Positions 1 through 12,050 of a stretch of DNA of 64,000 bases are shown piece after piece; within the stretch, counting starts at the first letter, position 1, and the number at the start of each line of letters is the position of its first letter. This stretch comes from Linyphia triangularis (lineage: Eukaryota > Arthropoda > Arachnida > Araneae > Linyphiidae), in assembly GCA_963978545.1 (NCBI GenBank), contig OZ021726.1:54357959-54421958 (forward strand), in the 5' to 3' direction. The notes under the pieces are model-generated. The model did not search any database. It saw nothing but the letters and a program-made list of their open reading frames with translations, and had not been told where the DNA came from. Made by a program: the position numbers and the translations under genes.

Positions 1-1293
1 GTCTGTATTTAACTGTAATGTTACTCAGAGCCTTTTGATAAGAGTGTCACTTGTCATCCTATTGAAAAATTCTATCTTAAGTAGTTAATTCAAAACTCAA
101 ACTTTTAGCCATTTTCCGTTAAACTTAACTGTCAGTGAATTAGAAAATATTGTTACAAATTCAAAAGTATATATATATATTTTCAAGAAATGTTTTAATC
201 CTGAACAAACCAATAATTGAAATTTTAGTACTTTCTCCGAAAATATGTAAAAGAAAATTCTAGAAGCTCCTCAAATGAGTATCTGTTTTCTCAGACCTAA
301 AAGGCTCCTACTTAATGTATACCAGGAAATTCAATCAAATTCCATTTCATAACCTTAAAATTATATATGTTATGAGGTATCAAAATAGGCAAATAAGTAC
401 CAAAAAATTAAGTTACTGCAAAAGAGAACAAAGCAGACCCACGATAAAATAAATAGCATCTATATCACTTTGCATATTTATGTAATAAAATTACAAGAAT
501 TTCTTCTTTGTGCTTATTTTCAAGTCAAGATCCAAAATATATCATTTACACTTTTTTCATATAAGAAACTTACAAAAACAGGAGAAAAAGACACTAATAG
601 TTTAATGGAAGTGTAAGCAGATAATTAAAAAATATCTTGGAGAAAAATAACACTTAAGTTATTCCCTACTAAACACTCATTTAATGATTCTTTTCTGGTT
701 TTTACACCACATTGCTCCAAAAGTTACCGGTCGCTTATACTGTTAAACTTTTTCCTAAATCAAAAATAAAAAGAACAAGTCTTGAGGGCTTTTATAGGAT
801 TATAATCTTTTCAGCACTTAAATTTCTTGTTTTTTTCCTCTTTCGACTTTGGGGATTTTAAATTTTTTCTTTGCATTTCAACTACTTTTACATTAAAGTT
901 CGTTACAGAATATTAAAGTTACCTTCTAAAGTTTCTTTCCCCTCGCTTGAAAATATGTTGATAATGTTGCGTTAACATGACAATTAATTATATTAAGACT
1001 TTTAAAATAATATATATATATATATATTTCCTTTCAACGCAAATATATTATAGGGTATCTTTTAACTGAATAAATCTAATTTTTTAAAAGTTTTAAATGA
1101 TCAAACATATTTCGATAAGTAAATAATGTTTACTGTATGTTAAATTTATTTACCAATTATTTTAAGGATTATTTAAAATTTGCAATTTGTTTTAATAGTA
1201 CTAGCTTTAAAGACCTAAAATGTTAATTGATCAGTCATCCCAACCCCAATACGTTTTCGTCGATATTTATTGCCACTTTTTTGCGCATTTATC
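1..1293. other. AT-rich non-coding stretch
   Basis: I see no gene. The stretch contains short TA microsatellites near 166-180 and 1007-1028. No open frame looks like protein. Confidence 0.7.
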
Positions 1294-1605
1294 GCCAACC
1301 AAACGGTATAATGGTTAGCTTGTTAGCTTCTAGACTGCGAGGTTTCGGGTTCGAGTCCCGTGTTAGGCATGGGTGTTTGTAAATGTATGTTAGCTTGTCT
1401 AATGACGAATGTTTCGGCGCATTATAGCCTTCATGTTGCTGACGGTGCTAGATAATCTGAAAACAACTAACCAACTTGCTCATTATCATTTTCGGTTATT
1501 AATTTTAAAGCATAAATTAACCCCAAAAAATATAATCAAGCAAATTTATAGACTCCAATGCGATTGGACGTTAGGTCGTTGAGTATATCAACCAACCAAT
1601 TTAGA
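1294..1605 (+). repeat. tRNA-derived SINE, family 1
   Basis: The head resembles a tRNA gene with an internal polymerase III promoter. An A-box-like GGTATAATGGTTAGC lies at 1305-1319 and a perfect B box, GGTTCGAGTCC, at 1348-1358. The head ends in GTTAGGCAT, as in the other SINEs of the window, but the body differs from the 16.4, 39.4 and 49.1 kb copies. The copy ends around an AACCAACCAA tract near 1600. It is not a working tRNA gene: the acceptor stem does not pair convincingly and the head runs into unrelated sequence. The right boundary is approximate. Confidence 0.65.
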
Positions 1606-2699
1606 CAACTGTAAATGTCTACAACGCCCTGTAGAACTTTACGTTTTGTTCAAAGAACGTTTTAAAGAGTACAGTAAAACTAATCCTCTCTGACAAAGTG
1701 TCTTCTCTATTACAACAAAATTGTCCTTATTGTTTACTCAGTGATCTAGTATTTGTTTCCCCCAAAATATAACTACAGTCTGAAAGTCTCCTTTGAATGA
1801 TACTTAAGAGCATAAAAATCGCATTCAACTAGCTTTGTTAATTTCTAAAAATGAAGAATTTTATAGTTTGAAATAAATAGAAGCTTCATTTATATGAAAA
1901 TTGTATCAATTACTCTATTTTAAAATCATTGAAATTAATTTACGAAAATAAAACATAAACATTTTATTGCAAAGTACTAACAAAATAATTTATAATTTTG
2001 TTGTATTATATATTTTGAAATTAATTCGAACTGTACTGAGTTATATTATTTTTTATATACAGTTAGGATTAAAAACAACTATCTTATGAAAGGTTAAATG
2101 AATTTTAGACCCAGACTTTGATACATGGTAATAAGTTAGACGCATAGCGTACAAGAGATGTAAAAGATATATTTTTAAAGTTAATTCAAATATAAATTCT
2201 TCCATGAATATACCAATATACCAGTTTTAAAATGACTTATTTGTCAATACAAGATACATTCATAATTTTATTTTACATTTAATTCGATTTGTTCGTGAAT
2301 TATTCGAGAGATATGTATTGCTAAATTATGTATTCTAACAATTTAATGCTTATAATTTTTTCACCTCAAACAATAACAAATATACATTGTAAAACAATGA
2401 AGCACAATGGTCAGTCACAGAAAGTTAAGCTATCACAAATATTAGCCTCAATTCTTTGGACAACTTAGCACCGGCTGAATTGAACTGGAATTATTCCAAA
2501 AAAAGTCTGTAACTTCAAGGTTTCTTGCAACATACCTAAGTAAGTTTAGGAAGTTCAAGTTGCCTAAAGGTAGCAGCCTATTTCATTTGAAGGTTTTCTT
2601 GCAATGCTTAATTTTTGCTGTTGTTTCTCTTAGAAATAACAATAAAAGTGCACAAATAAAGACCAACTACAGACAGAAGGCGAATCTAGATTGGTTCAG
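1606..2699. other. AT-rich non-coding stretch
   Basis: I see no gene and no recognisable repeat apart from short A/T runs. Confidence 0.65.
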
Positions 2700-3905
2700 T
2701 TAAATTCTTTTGAACAATTCCTCATCTATTAAAACTACTTACTCCAGTACAATTTAATATGACGTCTAAAAGATAGTTCCTCTTATCAACCACTCTACTG
2801 CGAAAGTAATGTTTTCTATTCTCCAAAATTAAAATTCGATTTAAATAACATGTGTGCATGAGTTCTTTTCCTGTGCCTAGTATTGGTCTCTAACCCTTGA
2901 AATCACCCTTTTTAATAACTTTAAATAACTGAAACACATCCCCTCAAATTCCCTTTCTTCAAATGTATACCTTTTTAGGGTTCTTTAATCTAAGCACCAT
3001 AATCCAAACAGGAGTTTTTCTGCATCACTTTTGTTGTTCGCTTAATCTTTTTCAAGAAATCAATTTCCCTCTTAAGATTGCATCGCATACTCGACAAGTG
3101 CCATAACTAATTCCTTATATAACGAGACTAAAATAATTTGAGAAATGCTTCTTGAAGAATTTTAACATCCTATTAACTGTTTTGATTTCTATCCTACAAT
3201 GATACTCAAATTTAAAAGTTCCATTACTTGACACCCGGAGTTCATTAATAACCTATCTCTCATTGATTTTAGTTTCTCATAAATAATAGGTAGCACTCAT
3301 ATTCTTGTAATCAAATTGTATGACTTGACATTTATCTACATTAATCCCCATTTAACTGCCCAATCTGATAACTTATTTAAATCCCCTCGCAGCTTTGCAA
3401 TCTGATCTATAACATTTACAGTTCCCATTAATTTTAAGTCATTTGCAAAAATACTGACTTTTCCCAATAAAATATTTATTTTATCATTGATGCAAATAAA
3501 AACCAGATGTGGCCCTTAAACAAAGCCCTGGTAGTAACACCACTCACAACTTCACCCCGGAGTAAATAAATATATTTAATAACAACTTTTTGCTTTCTTT
3601 CAGCTAACCAATTTTCAATCTACTTTAAAACCTTTTGACGTATCCCAATTCTATCAAACTTACTAAATAAGATTACTGTGTGGAACCTTAACGAAGTCAT
3701 TTTGAAAATAAATGTTTAGATGGTTCAATTCCTTAGTAACCTTATCATAAAACTGCAAAACATAAGTTGTGCACGATTTTTTTTTCTGAACCCTAACTGT
3801 GCATTCGAAACCAATCCTTCTTTTTGAAAAAATATAACGTTTTTCACTCTTTCATTAAAGTCTCAAAGTTCTTACAAAGGACAGATGTTAAGCTAACTTG
3901 TAAGA
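2700..3905 (-). pseudogene. Decayed CR1/L2-type LINE reverse transcriptase
   Basis: Translation of the minus strand, allowing frameshifts and stops, gives reverse-transcriptase motifs in the correct order. At 3905-3850 it reads SLTSVLCKNFETLMKE (canonical 'ISLTSVLCKIFE'). Next come VSNAQLGFR, then FYDKVTKEL followed by an FVKVPHSNL segment (canonical 'AFDKVPH'), GIRQKVLK*IENWLAERKQ near 3640-3590, and FADDLKL near 3450, corresponding to the FADD catalytic box. A DLNKLSDWA segment and a VDKCQVI segment near 3350 follow, and the distal end at about 2800 reads NRKHYFRSRVVDKRN, like the 'FFSxRVVxxWNxLP' C terminus. This is the layout of non-LTR retrotransposons of the CR1/L2 group. The 5' part (endonuclease, start of RT) is absent. 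Several stops make it inactive. Confidence 0.85.
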
Positions 3906-4079
3906 AACTGTTGATACTATTTAAATACTATTTGTAGCAGTTTCTTTTATAAGCTTGTTGATAAGACATGGTCGATGAATGATTTATCACTTTTTCTTCT
4001 TTAGAGTGCATACAACTTTCTACGATAATTTTTCAATCACAAAATTTTCAAACGAATTCCTCCCGTTATGGCAATTTAA

Positions 4080-4854
4080 GGTGTACGTGTATCCTACAGA
4101 TCACGAAAATCGGTCAGAATATTAATTTTTTTATTATTATTTCATAATAATTCCCAGACTCTTTAGCTTTCAAACGATACTAAACACGTGAAAATATTCA
4201 TAATATATTTTAAGTCACAATTAATTTTCGTTAGATATTACTGCAGTTAAGTAACTTTAAAGGTGTTTCCTGAAGAACTGTAATTTGATTATGTCACACT
4301 TTATTCAAACAATGAAAATTCAATAACAAAATGTCCTATTATAAAGTTTTATATCATAGTTATCTGCATAATATGTTACATGTTTAGAAACTAAATCATA
4401 CAAAATGGGTTGAGCAATTAATGTTTTAATTATTTTTAAAGTATTATCTATTACATGATTAATGATATTTAAACTATTACTATTAGCTAATTACAGCTTA
4501 ATTAACACAATTAATCTGATTTTTTTAATGAAATGATTTCAAACATATACCTTCGTTTTGAACTACCGACTGTCTATTTCTGTTACTTATAAAGTGCTTA
4601 ACACAGCCAAATACGTCTCGTAATTTTGACCATCTAGAAGAATACGAGATCGAAATCTTCTAGTGTAAACCCCTCTCTCCGACCCCATCACACCAACGAG
4701 AGGACATTGAGGCCACGACAGATTTAATGTGCACCAGCCCACATAGGTACACACTGATATTTGCAAACCTTCTATCTACTGTAAAAAAATTAAAATTTAA
4801 ACTCATAATTAAAAAAAAAAAAAAAAAAAAAAAGCTCTACGATATACGTACACT
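4080..4854. mobile_element. TTAA-flanked inverted-repeat element (MITE)
   Basis: The left end GGTGTACGTGTATCCTACAG and the reverse complement of the right end (AGTGTACGTATATCGTAGAG) form imperfect terminal inverted repeats of about 20 bp. Both ends abut TTAA (4076-4079 and 4855-4858), the target duplication of piggyBac and Kolobok elements. No transposase frame survives, so this is a non-autonomous copy. A GC-richer block at about 4640-4760 and a poly-A run at 4811-4833 lie inside; the block may be a nested SINE or LINE tail, but I could not confirm that. The superfamily (piggyBac or Kolobok) is not resolved. Confidence 0.6.
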
Positions 4855-4858
4855 TTAA

Positions 4859-5920
4859 GGCCTTATATAAAAGTTATCTTTACAGGCTAAGAGCATACAA
4901 TAGCATACAATTCCCACGAGAAAGAAATGCCGAGAAAAAAAGAATACAATAAAAAATTTAATATCTGCTATATGTTAATTGTCAATAAAACATTTTTTTT
5001 TGTGTGAAATTATAAACATTGTTATTATTATTACTATTATTATTATTTTGATTTTAATTGCCATTTTCTTTTCCTTATAAACAGTAGGTACACAAAATAC
5101 TAAAAAAATTATTGATTTCTACACTCTGTAAGACTTCTTTAGACAGCGTCAGTTTACCGCTATGGCTACCGGTATTTTAACAGTACAACAACTGGAATAA
5201 TAACTCTCTCTTCCGTAACGCAACGTAACTTTCCAACGCACAAACTAAACCTAAATCAAGAATTCATTCAAACGTAAATCCCCATGCCAGACAAAAGTCT
5301 TCATACAATGTTCATCTCCAAAGGAGAAAATCTCTACAGAGAATTCACCACAGAGCATCGCTAATTAGTTATCTTTCATTCCTTTGGAAATGAAAGTGCC
5401 TTCTCCATTTTTAAAATAGTTAGTGTCCAACTACTGTTATTTTGCTGCTTAATTGCCTTCGATGTGATTAGTAGCCCTTCCAATTAGTTCCTACGCTGTA
5501 ATTAGACTATACGAGATTTTGTTCTGATCTCAAGCTTTCTTTGTTAACCGACCGAAAGGGGAACTATGAAAGACCTTTAATTGAAACTTGGGAAGGAAAT
5601 ACACTATTAGGAGCTAAAAGTTGGTAGACTTTAATAGTTAAGTATCTTTACGAAAACGTAATTAGTTGCACAAAGTCGTGCTTTCAAAACTTTTAATGTG
5701 ACATTTAGCCTCTATGGGTTGTAATACTAACGTTAAGAATTATTGTAGTCACCCTTATGAGGATGCCAGTACCAATTAAAAATGTCAGCATCTGATTTCA
5801 TGGAAAAAGTATAAGGTAATTCAATAAAAAAAAAAATTACATTAATTGATATTTCAAGAACATTTGAGAATAGATCAGAATATCTCAGAATAAAGCCTTT
5901 TTTTCACTCCACAAATAAAA
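4859..5920. promoter_or_regulatory. Possible conserved non-coding block, homeodomain-type motifs
   Basis: There is no coding frame. From about 5150 to 5760 the sequence is less AT-biased than its surroundings and free of homopolymers. It contains TAATTAG near 5364, 5498 and 5658 and CAATTAG near 5483, which are core homeodomain-type sites. That appearance fits an enhancer or conserved element, but motif matching alone proves little. A TTA microsatellite lies at about 5021-5045. Confidence 0.25.
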
Positions 5921-5924
5921 ATTA

Positions 5925-6515
5925 AGGTGTGGAGCATCGCACAACTTTCAGTTACATTATAATATTTGTCATTTCATTAAAATTTGATTTGGTGTTATTT
6001 ACTGTTTTCCTATTTTCACTCATTTAAATAAAAATATCCAGTTTGGCAATATTTTGGCAATAATTTTTACATGGGCAAAATATAAAATAACTGCCTAAAT
6101 GGCGAAATTGGCGTTGTTGTTCTATAGACATTACATTGTCCTTTTTTGTGCGTAAAACGGACAAATTCATGGGCAGAGAGCTCGGTGTTTAAGGTACTTT
6201 TTTTTCAATTTTTTCCGCTTTTATCACATTTCTACGGGAATTTCAGAGGTGGGGATGATTAGAACACCTTAAATGGCAGTAGCACAGGGATTTTAATCAA
6301 AATCGTTATATCCATTTCTTAGCAATTGCTGAAAAACATGTTTTTTATGATTTCAACCTTATGCTCATGCGCGATTTTGTCTAAAAAAATAATGTTAGGT
6401 AATATGGCCACCACTAATCCAAGCACCAAATTTGAACATCGTAGGTCAATTTGTTCGGGAGTTATGCTGACCACGAACACACAGACATACATTTTTTGTA
6501 GACCACTTTTTTGAA
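5925..6515 (+). repeat. Interspersed repeat R1, copy 1
   Basis: This copy is colinear over about 600 bp with the inverted copy at 11.43-12.05 kb and shares its right half with 29.9-30.2 kb. Shared landmarks in order are GAGCATCGCACAACTTTCAG (about 5933), a TTGGCGATAAT-like block, TTTCTACGGGAATTTCAGAG (about 6229), TTTTAATCAAAATCGTTATA (about 6291), GCTGAAAAACAT, TCATGCGCGATTTTG (about 6366), AAATTTGAACATCGTAGGTC (about 6428) and GGGAGTTATGCTGACC followed by ACACACAGACATACATTTTTT. The last motif, a 'GGGAGTTATGCTGACC...ACACAYACATT' tail, resembles the 3' ends of some LINEs. The family class is not established. Confidence 0.7.
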
Positions 6516-8050
6516 ATCAGGATGTCCGAAAACATAGAGAAATGCAAAAAAATCGAATTGTTTTTAGACCTAATGCTATACTTTCATTACCCTATACAAA
6601 TATATAGGTGATTGAAAGTAAAAAATATTATAGGTTCTTCAAAACATCAAATGGTGCTGTAAATATCTGTGTGCAACTGTTTAGTAATTTGTGTGTAAGC
6701 TGTGGGCTGCTAATCATTAAGCTTTTCAGATAAAAAGAACATCTAATAAGAAATGTGTTTTATTTTATTTGTGTATAAAATATTCTTTGTTAGCAGTTTT
6801 GTGAAAACAACATCATGTTACTCATCAAATACTCATGAATTTTCTGTACTTCAATTGTTCTTTTACCTTTAGATGACCATGTAATCAATAGCATTTATAA
6901 TTGTATCTAACAGAAAAGTCGATACCAAACTCTCTAGTAAGAGTGGAAGCCAACTTTATGGCGTCAGCACATCATAGCTAGAAGTTATGATTATGGCACT
7001 ATAGTCCATTTTACGACATAAGGCTAAGCTTTTCTCTTTGCTAACACACGGATGTTTTCTTTCCGAAAGCGATTTTGAAACATTCGTTGATAAGTAAAGG
7101 AAATATAAGAACACTGGTTAAGGGACACTACATCGGTCAAAAATACAATTAAGATGATTATGCTTCATGTATGGAAATGAAATAAAATTTAAGAAGTAAG
7201 GAGGACTATCACCCAGGTTAATAACTATCAAATTTTTATAAATATGAAATATTGATTACTTTAATGCAAATTTAAATAGTACAGAGACTTAGAGTTGCCC
7301 ATTTACATAATAAAACTATGTGGAACAAAAATAAAAGTCGAGTTAATGTTACTATTTGTTGACTTATAATATTTTACACAACAATCTTCATTTTAATTAA
7401 AAAATTCTAAAAATCACAAATCGTTGCGAAACCAATGCCGAGAAAAAAAGTTTGTCTTTCTTCCTTTAAAATGACTTGTAATTAATTAGCTGGCATTGCA
7501 ATTGGGACACTCAATTTTTATAAAGTTGTACAAAGATTTGTAACAGGCAATCATTGTTTGTACTTAGCTTTAAAACTGAAAAAGTCAACTGCGGAACTAT
7601 TACCATAATAATTACATAATAATCAAAAATATTAATTATTTTATTTCCATTCCTGTTATTAGATTAATTTCGAAGAAATATACTACAGATTATACTTTCA
7701 AGGCTTTGAATCCATTGTTTTTTGTTTTTGGGGTTGGTAAAAAGGATTTTTACTTACAGTTAATATGAGTTTTGAAGGAAAATTTCATGGAATAGAGACA
7801 GATAAATTAACACATCTTTTCGATGTGTTAATTTATTTTATTTTTGATTTCGATTTTTTACGATTTTGTTTCGTGTACACCGGAAACTTTTCTCCTCTAT
7901 TGTACCCGAAATGCTGCAAAAATTAAAGTTGAGCTTATGAAAAAATTATCTATTCATTTGAGTAAAAAAAAATATATATACATCTTCTTTCCTAAATTTT
8001 AAAATATTAAGTATTTCTAATTTATTTTACAATTTTACATACTTATAAAT
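6516..8050. other. AT-rich non-coding stretch
   Basis: I see no gene. The only structured feature I noticed is a short perfect hairpin at 7803-7835, listed separately. Confidence 0.65.
7803..7835. repeat. Perfect 14-bp inverted repeat (hairpin)
   Basis: TAAATTAACACATC and GATGTGTTAATTTA form a perfect 14-bp stem around the loop TTTTC. It sits in AT-rich DNA with no adjacent gene. It could be a stray palindrome or a hairpin in an RNA; nothing decides between them. Confidence 0.6.
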
Positions 8051-8082
<32 letters not shown>

Positions 8083-10520
8083 GGTAATTTCGGTGTTGGG
8101 GGTGTGAGAAGTTTTTACTCGCAACAATTTGACCTTAACGCATCGTGGAACTTCAAGGTAAAGTTTTCGCCTCCTGCTTAATTGTTTCATGTCTTTATTG
8201 TTGTATAAAGTACTTTATTTTAAAAACAGGTAAACCAGTTTAGGATTTTACATGATACGTAGATACTGATCATCTTATGCTAAAAAGCATCCCTTAAAAT
8301 ACTATTTTTGTAGTATTTATTATATCAAAGTTTCATTACTCGTCTCAAGACAATATAATCATTAGTTTGAACTTATAGACACGTTTATATCTCCTAACGT
8401 TTAAATCTAACTCTGGTTAGACGGTTTTTTTTTTCTTCAAAACATATTACTTAATTTAACTCTTTTAAAAATGTTGAAATATTATATTTGAACAAAAATT
8501 ACGCTTTAGCTTTTACATGCTCACATTTTTGTTTACCAAAACTTAATTGGTATATTTTCCAATCGCCTATATTCCCTTAAACTTAACAGAGGAAGATTTC
8601 AATAATTATATCCCAGATTGCTCTTGTTATATGAGAATGACGTATTGTTATAGAAGCGAGTTTAGAAGCTTTAGTGACAGTTAATGCCACAGTCAAGTTA
8701 ATTAATTTAATTTGAATATTTTAAAACTGCTTATTTTCGAAATAAAACGTTTGATGAAGTATGGGAATTGAAAACACAATATAAGTTTTATTCCTCATAA
8801 AAAACAGTAAAATATTATAAATACAAGGATACTTCAAGAATGTCTAGTCGGTAGATTATGAATGAATTAAGATCTAGTGTAGAGCATAGAAATATAAATA
8901 AATAATGTTTTTTTTAAATGGTTAAGACATGATTAACTAACAGATCTCGAGTTCAGTAACTAAAAACCTTATTGAGTTAGAATTTTGGAAGATTTATTTT
9001 TTCCTTCTAGTTTGAAACAACGTCCAGTTAAAACATATACAAGGTAACATTCCAAATATTTAACATAAGCTTATTGAGATTATTTAATTACTTGATTTTC
9101 CTAAAATATTGTTAAATATTCTTGGCCATATTTTTCTGATCAAAAACAGTCATAAATTTTTCTGTAAACTCTAAAGCTTTACCTGCAAAGTGCACAGATG
9201 CTTTGAAAATCGGAGATGTGAATTTGACCACTTGATATTTAATTACAACTAAAATACAAATTAAATTTTTTGCAGGATTTATAAAGGGTAGATTTTATCG
9301 TATTTCAGTTATATGAACCACTTTTAATTTTTAGTAAAGAAAGTCCTAAACTATTACCATCTTTTAAAAATATGCATAAAAGTTATTATTATGAAAAATT
9401 CTAAAATATATTAAAGAAATGTGATTTTGGCATCAATAGAACTCAATTTAAGTAAAAAGTAAAAATTCGCCAAAAATTACGCAATAAAAGATAAAAGTAA
9501 AAATTGGGTAACTGCATTCTGTGACGTGTAAGGAACGCCACTTACGTTAGAGAAATGCTTCCGACTTTAAAGAATTTAATACACATAATTAAAAACAAAC
9601 TTAAATTAATGACAGAAGAAATAGAGGGTTCTTAAAATCCCACGAATCCTTGAACTCAACTATCATCAATTAAAATACCGATCCTCGACTTGCTAATTAC
9701 CTTAAAAGAAAAAAACTTGTGAAAGCCCATTCAATTTATAAAGCATTTAATTACAGTTGAGATTTTGCTCTTTCCCAAAGAGACATTTATTCGTTTCCCT
9801 CTAAAAAGCTTTTTTAATGAATCCGCAAAAAGTCATTCACAGAGTTGAAAATTTTTAGAGGATATCAAGATAAAAAATGTACAAGTATATATTAATTTTT
9901 TTTTTTTTTTTTTTTTTGGAAATTAATATTTAGAACTTAAACTCTAAGACGAGACTGTCATCAACTGAACTATTTGAAAATTGATTTCAAATGATGTTTC
10001 TTAACAAACAGTTTATTTCGGAAGGCTTGTAAAAGCTTTTTAAGGTTACAGATGTGCTTGACAAACAGTTAAAAGATTTTTGCACATAACAAGTTCTTAC
10101 TCTCAAAAGTGGATAAGCCTGTGATTGTTTTAATACAACATCTGTAGCAAGCAAGACTGTGATTATCTTATCTACTTATACTGATGTTGTTAACATATAA
10201 TTAAAACAATTTTGTAAACTAGAACCCCCAATACCTATAGATTTTTATATTATAAAATGGTGTATAAAAACATCGCCCTATATGGTTGAAGTAGAGTTAT
10301 AGTTACTATTCAGGAGAAAAACTACTTTTAAAAATATGTCCTGAAAAATGTACGAGGATCATGGACCGCATCGAAATGGAATATCTTTATTTTAAGTAAT
10401 GAAAGACGAAAAACCTTTAATTTCTCAGCGAATTCTTAACATAATATAAAATTTAATGCTTTATAACTTGCAGAGTAAATTTTTTTTATTAAAATATTCT
10501 TCGCACAATTGGTAGAGGAT
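8051..10520. other. AT-rich non-coding stretch
   Basis: A poly-T run of about 27 lies at 8050-8076 and another at 9897-9917. A slightly GC-richer patch follows at 8085-8165. Around 9520-9850 the sequence is less repetitive and might be conserved non-coding DNA. No frame looks coding. Confidence 0.6.
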
Positions 10521-10547
10521 CAATACAAAATAATGACCTTGGCTCAT

Positions 10548-11130
10548 TTATGGATTTTGTGTTCCTACTCTCCTTTGTATCTGGTTACAAATTCACTACT
10601 AAAAGGCAAGATTCAGCAACCTACAACCAAACATTTTTCAATTTAAAAACACCTTTACCACAAAGATACTTTATCCACCAACTAATCACCACCAGACTAT
10701 CCAAAATCTTTCCCCAACGGCGCAACTCTTTGCATCTGCCAATCCCAAATTACAGAATTCTCCCTATTCCTTTACCGACCAAACATTACCGCACACTGTT
10801 CCCTATAACGCTGTTATTGAAAGCACATCCATCGGAGAAAATTCCATCTGGGAAATCCATACACACAGCGGCCATGGTATTTCCCTGATTAAATACCGAA
10901 ACAAACTCTGACAGGTAGTCATTATTGATCAAGAACAGTACACGTGTGCCATCCTGTAGCATAAGGAGCTTTGACAGTCGACTGGGACAGGAGCATTACC
11001 GATCAATGGAAGAGGTGATGATGTCAAATTTGGTGGATGACTAGTTGAGTTGGGTTAGAGTTTCGTGGTTGGGGATAGGGTTAATTGTGTGGTGGGTAAG
11101 GGGTAAGTCAAGGATTGAGGTAAGGGTATA
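10548..11130. other. GC-richer block with opposed strand skew; possible decayed gene
   Basis: From about 10,600 to 10,860 the plus strand is C-rich and G-poor. From about 10,980 to 11,110 it is G-rich and C-poor. A plus-strand frame from about 10,604 to 10,912 is open for ~100 codons and rich in Asn, Pro, Gln, Thr and Ser (for example HSGHGISLIKYRNKL near its end). It overlaps a second open plus frame that starts with ATG at 10,550. On the minus strand, about 10,980-10,785, a frame includes LLMLQDGTRVLFLINNDYLS and CMDFPDGIFSDGCAFNNSV and is also open for ~65 codons. I recognise none of them. The block could be a decayed gene, part of an unknown transposon, or composition giving chance open frames. 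Confidence 0.3.
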
Positions 11131-11427
11131 TGTGCCAATTTGGTATCAGTGTTGTAGAACTAAATGGAGATGGCACGACTTGTAAGTTTCCAATTAGTGA
11201 GTAACCACATAGATATACGGGAAAATGAGGTAGTTGTGGTTTGACGTGAGATGGGCTTTCGTAAATGAGTTTTGAAAATATTTTTGAAAGTTAATACGTT
11301 TGTTCACATTTTTATTTTCAATTACCCATGTGCTAACATAATAAAAGTATTGCAGTCGGTAAAAAAAAATCGATTTGTTTTGCTTTTCTACATACGTTTT
11401 GGAACATGCTGAGTTAAAAAAAAAATT

Positions 11428-12050
11428 CTAAAAAAAATGTGTGTGTATCGTGTCCAGGGTCAGCATAGCTCCCGAGCTGAATGACCTACTATGTTCAAGT
11501 TTTGCATAAGGGTTGGAATGGACTAAGGGTTGGATGGCTATGGAATCTGTCATTAAAGTTTTCGTCAAAATTGCGCATGAGTATATGGTAGTTGCTATTG
11601 AAATATTGATGTTTTTCAGCAATGTCCAAAAATGGCTCATAACGATTTTGATCAAAATTGCTGTGGTAAAGCTTTTTAACATGCTTTAAAAAATTTTACC
11701 TCTAAAATGTTCTTAGAAATTCTATAAGGGCTTAAAAGTTGAAAAACGAATGTCTTTAACAAAGAGTTCTCTTGAGAATCATCCATCAACTGTTGTCTCT
11801 CCTATGTTTCACTTATAGGAAATGATATTGTAATATTTATCGAAAATTATACCGCCAATTTTACCATTTTAGTATTATTTTTTGTCAATGCAATAATTAT
11901 CGCCAAATTGGCCATTTTTTTTAAATAAAGAAAATATGAAAACGAAAACGGCATTTTACACCAACCCATGGCAAATATAAATGCAGTGACCAATATTTAA
12001 TGTAATTGAAAGTTGTGCGATTCTCCACACCCCTAGCTATTTAAAGTTAT
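11428..12050 (-). repeat. Interspersed repeat R1, copy 2 (inverted)
   Basis: The reverse complement is colinear with copy 1 from GAATCGCACAACTTTCAATT (about 12,028 downward) to AGCTCGGGAGCTATGCTGACC and the ACACACACATTTTT tail (about 11,430). The two copies also share a short translated segment: 'KLEHSRSFSSGAMLTLDT' here against 'KFEHRRSICSGVMLTTNT' in copy 1. That could be a coding relic, or simply shared sequence with no stop. The copies are about 5.5 kb apart and face opposite ways. Confidence 0.7.

Noticed and set aside
1294..1375. Functional tRNA gene
   Set aside because: A and B boxes are present, but the stems do not close and the head continues into a SINE body. The same holds at 16.4, 39.4 and 49.1 kb.
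4926..7451. Shared 17-mer AATGCCGAGAAAAAAAG at ~4,926 and ~7,434
   Set aside because: Flanks do not match and half of it is an A run; probably coincidence.
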